Shown: positions 1-6,311, counted from the stretch's first letter. The stretch: 6,311 nucleotides of DNA from Alphaproteobacteria bacterium (GCA_016869695.1 VGDN01000068.1:1-6311); one strand, 5' to 3'. A program made the numbers and translations. The notes: generated by a model not told the origin, from the letters alone.

Positions 1-1
1 T

Positions 2-463
2 GGTTTTGGCTTCGCCCATGATTCGGGAGTGAATCACAAAATAATCCAGATCGGGATTGTTGAGATTGGTAGTGATGTCGAGGTTGGCGCCAACAGCTGC
101 GTCGATCGCGGCGCTATCGGAAACACGGTTATTGGTGATGGGGTGAAGATCGATAATCTCGTACAGATTGCTCATAATGTCGCAATCGGCAGAGGAACGG
201 TAATCGCTGGATGCGCTGGTATTGCTGGTTCAACGAGTGTTGGAAATTTTGTGCAGATTGGCGGTGGCGCTAGCATTTCTGGCCATATTTCGATCGGCGA
301 CGGCGCAAAAGTCGCGGGAATGAGCGTAGTGATCAGGGATGTTCTGCCAATGCAAATCGTCGCCGGAATCCCTTCTGTGCCAATCAAACAATGGCACCGC
401 ATCAATGCTCTTTTGATCAAACAAACTAAAGCGGGACTTACGCAGAGTAAGTCCGAGCGCTAA
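2..463 (+). CDS. lpxD: UDP-3-O-acylglucosamine N-acyltransferase LpxD, C-terminal part (5' truncated by window edge)
   Basis: LpxD transfers a 3-hydroxyacyl chain from acyl carrier protein to the 2-amino group of UDP-3-O-acyl-glucosamine, the third step of lipid A synthesis, in the cytoplasm. The reading frame is open from base 2, giving 153 residues; the family is usually about 340, so roughly the first 190 lie outside the window. Visible are GFGFAHD at the start of the fragment, a run of hexapeptide repeats typical of the left-handed beta-helix, and QIAHNV at fragment residues 55-60, whose His (codon 173-175) matches the catalytic histidine of E. coli LpxD. The C-terminal helix region follows [13 protein letters not shown]. 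The last nine codons (GLTQSKSER) and the TAA stop are inside the first copy of the 123-bp repeat, so the native C-terminus has probably been replaced or extended. The usual neighbours fabZ and lpxA do not follow. Identity is very likely; the gene could only be complete upstream of the window. Confidence 0.95.
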   Translation, partial: GFGFAHDSGVNHKIIQIGIVEIGSDVEVGANSCVDRGAIGNTVIGDGVKIDNLVQIAHNVAIGRGTVIAGCAGIAGSTSVGNFVQIGGGASISGHISIGDGAKVAGMSVVIRDVLPMQIVAGIPSVPIKQWHRINALLIKQTKAGLTQSKSER

Positions 464-736
464 CTCTAGTTTAACTAACTGCGTATCTTTTTAGTTTGAT
501 TCGCTTCGCATTAACTGCTCGCAAGCTCGCAGTAGCGAAACGAATCGCGCGTGATAGGACTTACGCAGAGTAAGTCCGAGCGCTAACTCTAGTTTAACTA
601 ACTGCGTATCTTTTTAATTTGATTCGCTTCGCATTAACTGCTCGCAAGCTCGCAGTAGCGAAACGAATCGCGCGTGATAGGACTTACGCAGAGTAAGTCC
701 GAGCGCTAACTCTAGTTTAACTAACTGCGTAAGTCC
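434..736. repeat. Tandem array of a 123-bp repeat, two full copies plus a 57-bp partial copy
   Basis: Copies run 434-556 and 557-679, with a partial copy at 680-736. The two full copies differ at one base that I can see (G494 versus A617). The first 52 bases are identical in all three. Each unit has segment A (52 bp), which opens with a 7-bp stem, GGACTTA/TAAGTCC, around a 7-base loop (434-440/448-454 in copy 1). Segment B (71 bp) holds a larger imperfect hairpin, GATTCG...CGAATC, at 498-546 and 621-669. The array begins GGACTTACGCAG and ends with the exact reverse complement CTGCGTAAGTCC, so it has 12-bp terminal inverted repeats. The final 57-bp copy (680-736) has the same termini and is flanked by TA on both sides (678-679, 737-738), which would fit a small non-autonomous mobile element. 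No transposase is present. The array spans the end of lpxD and the whole gap up to glmM. The repeat is seen directly; its mobile origin is inferred. Confidence 0.95.
439..492 (+). terminator. Possible terminator-like structure after lpxD, made by the repeat
   Basis: In the first repeat copy TACGCAG (439-445) can pair with CTGCGTA (479-485), and the T-rich run TCTTTTT (486-492) follows at once. The same arrangement recurs 123 bp on at 562-615. The stem is only 7 bp and the loop is 33 bases long, and the 5' arm competes with the GGACTTA/TAAGTCC hairpin, so this is a weak candidate for ending lpxD transcripts. The third copy lacks the T-run. Confidence 0.3.
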
Positions 737-739
737 TAT
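677..739 (+). promoter_or_regulatory. 15-bp inverted repeat that includes the glmM start codon
   Basis: ATAGGACTTACGCAG (677-691) is a perfect reverse complement of CTGCGTAAGTCCTAT (725-739), separated by 33 bases. The 3' arm contains the A and T of the glmM ATG (738-740) and the whole region where a ribosome would bind. The 5' arm overlaps the short hairpin 680-686/694-700, so the two folds exclude each other. This could affect translation of glmM if the leader is transcribed. It may equally be just the end of a repeat element. The inverted repeat is seen; the regulatory role is inference. Confidence 0.45.
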
Positions 740-2084
740 GACACGTAAATATTTTGGTACTGATGGCATTCGTGGCACGGCCAACAAGTTTCCGATGACT
801 GCCGAAATCGCTTTGCGCGTTGGCATGGCAATTGGCGCCAAGTTCACCAACGGCGATCATCGTAATCGTGTTGTGATCGGTAAAGACACACGACTTTCTG
901 GATATGTAGTTGAACCAGCACTCACGGCTGGGCTTGCTGCCGTAGGAATGGATGTGTTTTTGGTTGGTCCAGTACCAACTCCTGCAGTTTCGATGTTAAC
1001 GCGCTCAATCCGCGCCGATATTGGGATCATGATCTCCGCCTCACACAATCCTTACCATGATAACGGCATTAAAATTTTTACTCATGATGGTCACAAGCTC
1101 AGCGACGAGTTGGAGAAAGAAATCGAAGAATTAATTGATAGCGATATCACGCCATATCTCGCTAAATCAGAAAATTTTGGACGCGTAAAAAGATTGGATG
1201 ATGCGGCAAATCGCTACATCGAATTCGTCAAAAATTCCTTTCCAAAAGATAAAAGCCTGACTGGTTTGAAAATCGTCATTGATTGCGCGAATGGTGCGGC
1301 ATATGGCCTCGCGCCAAAAATATTTTGGGAACTTGGTGCGGAAGTTGTGGCGATTGGAGTTGAACCCAACGGCTTTAACATCAATGAAAAATGTGGATCA
1401 ACACATCCAGAAAGCCTGCGCCAGAAGGTTTTGGAAGAAAAGGCTAACATTGGAATCGCTCTTGACGGTGATGCAGATCGCTTGCTGGTGGTTGATGAGA
1501 AGGGCGTGGTAGTCGATGGCGATCAGCTAATCGCCGTGATTGCCGAGAAGTTACATGATGACGGCAATCTCAAACGCGACATGGTAGTAATCACTCAAAT
1601 GTCGAATTTGGCGCTCGAAAATTATTTGAGTTATATCGGAGTTGGAACAATCAGGGCACAGGTTGGTGACCGTTATGTGCTCGAAGAAATGCGCAAGAAT
1701 GGTTGTAACTTTGGTGGTGAGCAATCTGGTCACTTGGTGCTTTCGGACTATTCCACAACCGGTGACGGGCTGGTCGCGGCACTGCAAATATTAGCGATTT
1801 TATGCGAAGAGAAAAAGCAGGCGAGCAAGATTTTGCACCGCTTCAAGCCATTCCCACAAATTCTTAAAAATGTTCGTTTTGATGAGGGAAAGAAAAATCC
1901 TTTGAGCGAGAAATCAGTTCAGGATTTCATTGAAAAAAAGTCACAAGAACTTGCGGGAGAAGGGCGGATCTTGGTTCGTAAATCAGGAACAGAAAATCTG
2001 ATTCGCGTGATGGCGGAGGGAAAAAATCAGAAGAAAGTAGAGAAGATCACTGATGAGATCGTGGCTAAAATCCGTGTTCACTAA
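738..2084 (+). CDS. glmM: Phosphoglucosamine mutase GlmM
   Basis: GlmM interconverts glucosamine-6-phosphate and glucosamine-1-phosphate in the cytoplasm, the step before GlmU in UDP-GlcNAc synthesis for peptidoglycan and lipid A. The 448-residue product has full family length and all four active-site loops of the alpha-D-phosphohexomutase family: the N-terminal KYFGTDGIRG (4-13); the phosphoserine loop ISASHNP (99-105, with Ser102 aligning with the active serine of E. coli GlmM); the magnesium loop DGDADR (243-248); the sugar-binding GEQSGH (327-332); and the phosphate-binding RKSGTEN (414-420). The last loop has Asn where many homologues have Pro after SGTE. The ATG at 738 is the only start that leaves the normal N-terminus, and no start codon lies just upstream in frame. 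No Shine-Dalgarno sequence is visible, because the upstream bases are repeat DNA. The 3' end overlaps the convergent asd gene by 20 bp. Identification is secure. Confidence 0.98.
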   Translation: MTRKYFGTDGIRGTANKFPMTAEIALRVGMAIGAKFTNGDHRNRVVIGKDTRLSGYVVEPALTAGLAAVGMDVFLVGPVPTPAVSMLTRSIRADIGIMISASHNPYHDNGIKIFTHDGHKLSDELEKEIEELIDSDITPYLAKSENFGRVKRLDDAANRYIEFVKNSFPKDKSLTGLKIVIDCANGAAYGLAPKIFWELGAEVVAIGVEPNGFNINEKCGSTHPESLRQKVLEEKANIGIALDGDADRLLVVDEKGVVVDGDQLIAVIAEKLHDDGNLKRDMVVITQMSNLALENYLSYIGVGTIRAQVGDRYVLEEMRKNGCNFGGEQSGHLVLSDYSTTGDGLVAALQILAILCEEKKQASKILHRFKPFPQILKNVRFDEGKKNPLSEKSVQDFIEKKSQELAGEGRILVRKSGTENLIRVMAEGKNQKKVEKITDEIVAKIRVH

Positions 2085-3081
2085 CCAACAGCTCTGCGAT
2101 CTGCACCGCATTTAGTGCCGCACCTTTCCGTAGATTATCAGATACAACCCATAGTGACAGGCCATTTGTTACCGACTCATCTTTACGAATACGCGACACA
2201 AAAACCGCATCCTTGGTTGAAGCCTCAATCGGAGTTACGAATTTCATTTCTTGTGGCCGATCAATGACGATCACGCCTTCAGCCTTCTCCAAAGCAGCAC
2301 GCGCTTGCGCGACTGAAATCGGCTTTTCGAATTCAATATTCACCGCTTCCGAGTGACAGTTGAAAACCGGAACGCGCACACAAGTAGCTTCAACTTTGAT
2401 GTTTGGGTCGAGGATTTTTTGCGTCTCGACCTTCATCTTCCATTCCTCTTTGGTCACGCCGTCATCCATAAAAATGTCGATTTGCGGGATGACGTTGAAG
2501 GCGATTCTGCGGCTAAATTTTTTTGGCTCGGTGAACTGATTTGTGTAAACCGCTTTGGTTGAACTGTAGAGCTCATCCATCGCCTCTTTGCCCGCGCCAG
2601 ACGTGGCTTGGTAAGTTGCAACCACAATGCGTTTAATCCTAGCAAGATCGTGTAAAGGCTTGAGAGCGACGACCATCTGTATTGTCGAGCAGTTAGGATT
2701 GGCGATGATCCCGCGCTTTTTGTAATCCTTAATCGCTTCTGGATTTACTTCGGAAACGACAAGCGGGATGTCTTTCTCCATACGAAAATGTGAAGTGTTG
2801 TCGATGACCACGCAGCCAGCTGCCGCAGCTCTTGGCGCGTGCACAGCAGAAACTTTTCCGCCCGGCGAGAAGAGGCCGATTTTTGTTCCTTTGAAGTCGT
2901 AATGATCGAGCGCTTGTACGGTTAGCTCTTTATTTCCGTAAGAAACTTTTTTGCCGACGGAGTTAACAGAGGCGAGGGCTACCACCTCATCAGCAGGGAA
3001 ATTCCTCTCCACCAAAATATTCAAAATTTCGCGGCCGACATTTCCTGTCGCACCCGCAACGGCGATTTTACGATTAGACAT
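2065..3081 (-). CDS. asd: Aspartate-semialdehyde dehydrogenase
   Basis: Asd reduces L-aspartyl-4-phosphate with NADPH to aspartate 4-semialdehyde, the branch point to lysine/diaminopimelate, threonine and methionine. The 338-residue product has the length of the shorter Asd subfamily. Visible are the Rossmann motif GATGNVG (10-16), DNTSHFRM (94-101), the catalytic cysteine in NPNCST (Cys131), Gln158 in TYQATSGAG, and the substrate-binding Arg236 and His243 in the segment CVRVPVFNCHSE. The C-terminal ALNAVQIAELL is typical; six further residues (VSEHGF) lie in the part that overlaps the end of glmM. The ATG is followed by the expected SNRKIAVAGATG start. No Shine-Dalgarno sequence precedes it. 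It lies 92 bp downstream of gap on the same strand and may be cotranscribed with it, although the spacer contains a long hairpin. Confidence is high. Confidence 0.97.
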   Translation of the reverse strand: MSNRKIAVAGATGNVGREILNILVERNFPADEVVALASVNSVGKKVSYGNKELTVQALDHYDFKGTKIGLFSPGGKVSAVHAPRAAAAGCVVIDNTSHFRMEKDIPLVVSEVNPEAIKDYKKRGIIANPNCSTIQMVVALKPLHDLARIKRIVVATYQATSGAGKEAMDELYSSTKAVYTNQFTEPKKFSRRIAFNVIPQIDIFMDDGVTKEEWKMKVETQKILDPNIKVEATCVRVPVFNCHSEAVNIEFEKPISVAQARAALEKAEGVIVIDRPQEMKFVTPIEASTKDAVFVSRIRKDESVTNGLSLWVVSDNLRKGAALNAVQIAELLVSEHGF

Positions 3082-3091
3082 GATTTGTATT

Positions 3092-3165
3092 CAGTGCTCA
3101 GTTGTCAGTGCTAAGTGCTCAGCGGTTATGAAAGCCTGAGCACCGGGCACCGGGCACTGTGCACT
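3092..3165. repeat. Opposed heptamer repeats forming a long imperfect hairpin between gap and asd
   Basis: On the plus strand 3092-3119 reads as four heptamers: CAGTGCT, CAGTTGT, CAGTGCT, AAGTGCT. After a short loop, 3141-3161 reads as three heptamers: CACCGGG, CACCGGG, CACTGTG. The second set is related to the reverse complement of the first. The core is a perfect 8-bp stem, GTGCTCAG (3115-3122) with CTGAGCAC (3136-3143), around a 13-base loop. Pairing resumes in the same register out to about 3093/3165 with several mismatches. Read on the minus strand, the direction of gap-asd transcription, no T-run follows, so it is not a typical intrinsic terminator there. It could affect mRNA processing or stability, or be a drifting heptamer-repeat element. 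The repeat is seen; its function is unknown. Confidence 0.8.
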
Positions 3166-3173
3166 TTTTAAAA

Positions 3174-4181
3174 TTACGATTTGTTCAGTGACGCGATATC
3201 CAGCATTCGCAAAGAAAATGCCCACTCATTGTCATACCAGGAAGCAACTTTGACCATGTTGCCGCCAAGGACTTTAGTTTGGGTTGTGTCGAAGCAGGAG
3301 CTGTAAGGACTGTGGTTGAAATCGATTGAGACTAAAGGCTCGGTGACGATTTGTAAAATATTTCTCATCCGACCAGCCGCCGCTTTTTCTACCACTTCAT
3401 TCACCTCTTCCTTCGTTGTTTCGCGCTTGGCGAGGAAGTTAAGATCAACCATCGAGACATTGGCTGTGGGCACACGTATCGCACCACCATCCAACTTTCC
3501 TTTTAGTTCTGGCAACACCAAGCCAATTGCTTTGGCCGCACCAGTTGAAGTTGGGATCATCGACATCGCACAGGCTCTGGCACGGCGAAGATCTTTATGC
3601 GAGTTATCTACGACATTTTGGTCGTTGGTGTAAGCGTGAATCGTAGTCATAAAACCCTTCTCAATACCAATCGCATCATTGAGTGCTTTAGCGATTGGAG
3701 CCAAGCAGTTCGTGGTACAAGAGCCAACGGAGATTACCTTATCTTCAGCTTTAAGTATCTCGTCATTTACGCCATAAATGATTGTTTTGACCGAATCTTC
3801 TTTCGCCGGAGCAGAGATGATTACCCTCTTCGCGCCAGCAGTGATGTGCTGTGCCGCATCATCATATTTCGTGAAAGCGCCGGTGCATTCGAGCACAACA
3901 TCAATCTTTAAATCACCCCAAGGAAGTTTTCTTGGATCGCGTTCACCAAAAAGTTGAACCCTCTTTCCATCGATAATTAGCGCGCTTTCAGCACCTTCAA
4001 CTGACTTAGAAAAACGTCCGTGAATCGAGTCATATTTTAGCAAGTGAACATGTGTCGTAATTGGCGCAGGACCATTCACAGCGACGAGTTCGACGTTTGA
4101 ATAACGCGCATCTTCAAAGATTGCACGAGTAACGCAGCGGCCAATTCTGCCTAGGCCATTAATGGCAACACGGATGGTCAT
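3174..4181 (-). CDS. gap: Glyceraldehyde-3-phosphate dehydrogenase, NADP-type cofactor residues
   Basis: GAPDH interconverts glyceraldehyde-3-phosphate and 1,3-bisphosphoglycerate in the cytoplasm. The 335-residue product has the family length. It shows the Rossmann motif INGLGRIGR (7-15), the catalytic SCTTNCLAP with Cys155, the partner His182 in TIHAYTNDQ, the HKDLRRARA segment, STGAAKAIGLVLPELKGKL, and the C-terminal SWYDNEW. Three positions that select the cofactor are unlike NAD-specific enzymes. By my alignment to the Bacillus stearothermophilus enzyme, Asp32 is Gly37 here (VAVNGP), Leu187 is Asn193 and Pro188 is Ser194 (VVDNSHKD). Plant chloroplast and other NADP-using GAPDHs have small or polar residues there, so this enzyme may use NADP or both cofactors; that is inference. 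The start overlaps the stop of the IalB-like gene as TAATG, which suggests translational coupling. No Shine-Dalgarno sequence is visible. The gene is certain; its cofactor is not. Confidence 0.97.
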   Translation of the reverse strand: MTIRVAINGLGRIGRCVTRAIFEDARYSNVELVAVNGPAPITTHVHLLKYDSIHGRFSKSVEGAESALIIDGKRVQLFGERDPRKLPWGDLKIDVVLECTGAFTKYDDAAQHITAGAKRVIISAPAKEDSVKTIIYGVNDEILKAEDKVISVGSCTTNCLAPIAKALNDAIGIEKGFMTTIHAYTNDQNVVDNSHKDLRRARACAMSMIPTSTGAAKAIGLVLPELKGKLDGGAIRVPTANVSMVDLNFLAKRETTKEEVNEVVEKAAAGRMRNILQIVTEPLVSIDFNHSPYSSCFDTTQTKVLGGNMVKVASWYDNEWAFSLRMLDIASLNKS

Positions 4182-4690
4182 TAGTTGTGTTTTTTAGATT
4201 GATTACGACTGTTAAAATAAGCTAAGGCACCGCGGAAGTCCTTTAGGTCTAGCTTCACAGTGACTTCCTTTTCTGATTCACGCGGATCGAAGCGCATAAA
4301 CAAGAACTCACCGGTTTTCATTTGATTAAACAAAGCCGCCTTTTGCTGCTCACTTAAAGGAATCATCCCAAAATCTTTGTCGCTGACATTTTTTGAGAGC
4401 AGTAAATCATTTTGGTCGACGCGCAGTTTTACAAAGCTTCCCACCTTGATCTGCGGAATGATTACAAAAAATTGATTCGCTGATTTGAGTAGTGGTTGCA
4501 CAGTGATTGATGAAGCGTTGTCGTAAAATTTGGCGGCGATTTTGCAGTGCGAAACCGCCATCATCTCATCCACTTCACAAAAAACTTTCCAGTCACCGAA
4601 GGTTTTTTCTTCATTGCGAATATCAATTATTTCCGCTCTGGCATTGAGAGAAATGGCCAATAGAAAAATCGTAGTTAAAAACTTTTTCAT
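4181..4690 (-). CDS. Invasion-associated locus B (IalB) family secreted protein
   Basis: This is a predicted periplasmic or outer-membrane-associated protein of the IalB family, named from a Bartonella factor linked to erythrocyte entry but common across Alphaproteobacteria, often with unknown role. From the start chosen here the product has 169 residues. It opens with a signal peptide: MKK, a hydrophobic stretch FLTTIFLLAISL, and a likely cleavage site after NARA. The family hallmark FGDWKVFCE follows, with a second cysteine in SHCKI 11 residues after the first, so a disulfide is likely. Near the end is DLKDFRGALAYFNSRN, in the style of the family's C-terminus. A start five codons upstream (4705) is also open and would give 174 residues. 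I prefer 4690 because it gives a compact signal peptide and does not overlap the divergent gene. No Shine-Dalgarno sequence supports either. The stop is fused to the gap start (TAATG). Family assignment is good; any role in host invasion is not shown. Confidence 0.8.
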   Translation of the reverse strand: MKKFLTTIFLLAISLNARAEIIDIRNEEKTFGDWKVFCEVDEMMAVSHCKIAAKFYDNASSITVQPLLKSANQFFVIIPQIKVGSFVKLRVDQNDLLLSKNVSDKDFGMIPLSEQQKAALFNQMKTGEFLFMRFDPRESEKEVTVKLDLKDFRGALAYFNSRNQSKKHN

Positions 4691-4918
4691 ATGTTTCTGA
4701 TTCATGGACTGTTGATTTGCCTATGTTTAGTAGGGTTTGTAAACTTTTTCCTTTCTAAAAGAATTCTCTCTCTCGCCGTTTCTTACGGCGCCTTCACGGC
4801 ATTGATGATCTTATTATTTTTGAAGAATGAAAACCTAAATGAGATGCTTGGGCTAATGGTTAGCGCACTTCTTCTATTCGCGATCAACCTACTGATTGGC
4901 TCTAAGCTCTTCCATTAA
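4691..4918 (+). CDS. Small three-helix membrane protein, possible Mrp/Mnh antiporter subunit
   Basis: This 75-residue, very hydrophobic protein has three predicted membrane helices, at about residues 2-21, 27-45 and 52-70, with short loops containing SKR and KNENLNE. Size and topology resemble the small subunits of Mrp/Mnh-type monovalent cation/proton antiporters (MnhF, or the DUF4040/MbhD segment of MnhB), and an MnhE-like gene follows on the same strand after 183 bp. I do not see the conserved GPT..DR-type motif of MrpF, so the assignment rests on topology and neighbourhood only. The ATG at 4691 directly abuts the preferred start of the divergent IalB-like gene (CATATG). No Shine-Dalgarno sequence is present and no earlier in-frame start is obvious. 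The last 30 bases overlap a small minus-strand ORF. A real gene is likely; the function is tentative. Confidence 0.6.
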   Translation: MFLIHGLLICLCLVGFVNFFLSKRILSLAVSYGAFTALMILLFLKNENLNEMLGLMVSALLLFAINLLIGSKLFH

Positions 4919-5032
4919 CTTCTTCCGAAGTGCCACAGTGTGATCATCGATACGACTTAGAAGTTCAATAATTTGCTTGGCTTCTTCAGGCAAAAATGAT
5001 TCCTCTTCTTTTAGGATTGGCTGCGCTTTCAT
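4889..5032 (-). CDS. Candidate small helical protein of 47 residues, unknown function
   Basis: On the minus strand an ATG at 5032 opens a frame of 47 codons ending in TAG at 4889-4891. The product begins MKAQPILKEEESFLPEEAK and ends RKKLMEELRANQ. It is charged and has no cysteine or tryptophan. From about residue 15 it can form one or two amphipathic helices, with hydrophobic residues in II.LLSRI and VALRKKLMEEL. It has no signal peptide or membrane segment. It fills most of the gap between the 75-residue membrane gene and mnhE, and overlaps the former by 30 bp. No Shine-Dalgarno sequence precedes it, but no other start in this window has one either. I do not recognise a family. The regular amphipathic pattern argues for a real product; the short length argues for caution. 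Confidence 0.4.
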   Translation of the reverse strand: MKAQPILKEEESFLPEEAKQIIELLSRIDDHTVALRKKLMEELRANQ

Positions 5033-5067
5033 GAAATTTTATTTTGATTTGGATGGTGCCGGTCAAA

Positions 5068-5095
5068 TCTAAAATCTAAAATCCAAAATCCAAAA
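5068..5095. repeat. Heptamer tandem repeat upstream of mnhE
   Basis: Four back-to-back heptamers, TCTAAAA, TCTAAAA, TCCAAAA and TCCAAAA, occupy 5068-5095. They are followed by a partial TCATT and then the mnhE ATG at 5102. The array fills the place of a ribosome binding site. It resembles the short tandemly repeated heptamers known from cyanobacteria and other environmental bacteria. It has the same period, but not the same sequence, as the repeats between gap and asd. Confidence 0.85.
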
Positions 5096-5101
5096 TCATT
5101 A

Positions 5102-6311
<1,210 letters not shown>

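Noticed and set aside
434..736. CRISPR array
   Set aside because: The repeated unit is 123 bp and the copies follow one another directly. There are no unique spacers between short repeats and no cas gene.
614..850. 78-aa minus-strand ORF across the repeat and the glmM start
   Set aside because: It is opposite the conserved N-terminus of glmM and partly inside the repeat, and its protein has no recognisable pattern.
3092..3170. Rho-independent terminator between gap and asd
   Set aside because: The hairpin is followed by TTTTT only on the plus strand, where no gene reads towards it. In the direction of gap transcription there is no T-run.
3316..3911. Plus-strand ORFs of 105 and 104 codons opposite gap
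   Set aside because: They are antisense to a fully conserved GAPDH gene, and their translations look like reverse-complement shadows.
4706..4780. Sigma70 promoter for the IalB-like gene inside the divergent gene
   Set aside because: TTTACA is present on the minus strand, but no good -10 hexamer lies at 16-18 bp from it, so I do not call it.

Overview
This window looks like chromosomal DNA of a Gram-negative alphaproteobacterium. The lpxD fragment points to a lipid A-containing outer membrane, and the invasion-associated locus B (IalB) family protein and the style of the housekeeping proteins point to Alphaproteobacteria. Base composition is moderate and slightly AT-rich. I cannot name a genus from sequence alone; a host-associated lineage is possible but not shown. 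No tRNA, rRNA, transposase or CRISPR array is visible.

Layout. (1) 2-463, plus: 3' part of lpxD (lipid A synthesis), cut by the window edge. (2) 434-736: two complete and one partial copy of a 123-bp, almost invariant tandem repeat fill the whole lpxD-glmM gap, supply the last nine codons and stop of lpxD, and end one base before the glmM start codon. (3) 738-2084, plus: glmM, complete. (4) A minus-strand block read right to left: an IalB-like secreted protein (4690 to 4181), gap (4181-3174) and asd (3081-2065). IalB and gap share a TAATG stop/start. Gap and asd are separated by a 92-bp spacer holding an inverted heptamer-repeat hairpin. asd and glmM converge with a 20-bp overlap. (5) 4691-4918, plus: a 75-aa three-helix membrane protein whose ATG abuts the likely start of the divergent IalB gene in a CATATG. 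(6) 4889-5032, minus: a 47-codon candidate small gene. (7) 5068-5095: a heptamer tandem repeat just before mnhE. (8) 5102-5593, plus: an MnhE-like cation antiporter subunit, overlapping by 20 bp with (9) 5574 to the window end, plus: the N-terminal part of ligA.

Function. lpxD and glmM both feed envelope synthesis: GlmM makes glucosamine-1-phosphate for UDP-GlcNAc, the precursor of peptidoglycan and lipid A. Asd gives aspartate semialdehyde for lysine/diaminopimelate, threonine and methionine. The GAPDH has NADP-type residues at the cofactor-selectivity positions, so it may work in the anabolic direction or with both cofactors. The two small membrane genes suggest a dispersed Mrp/Mnh-type antiporter. 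The genes are mostly ordinary. The unusual part is the repeat content, which sits directly against genes and start codons in three places, together with the lack of any clear Shine-Dalgarno sequence at any start in the window.
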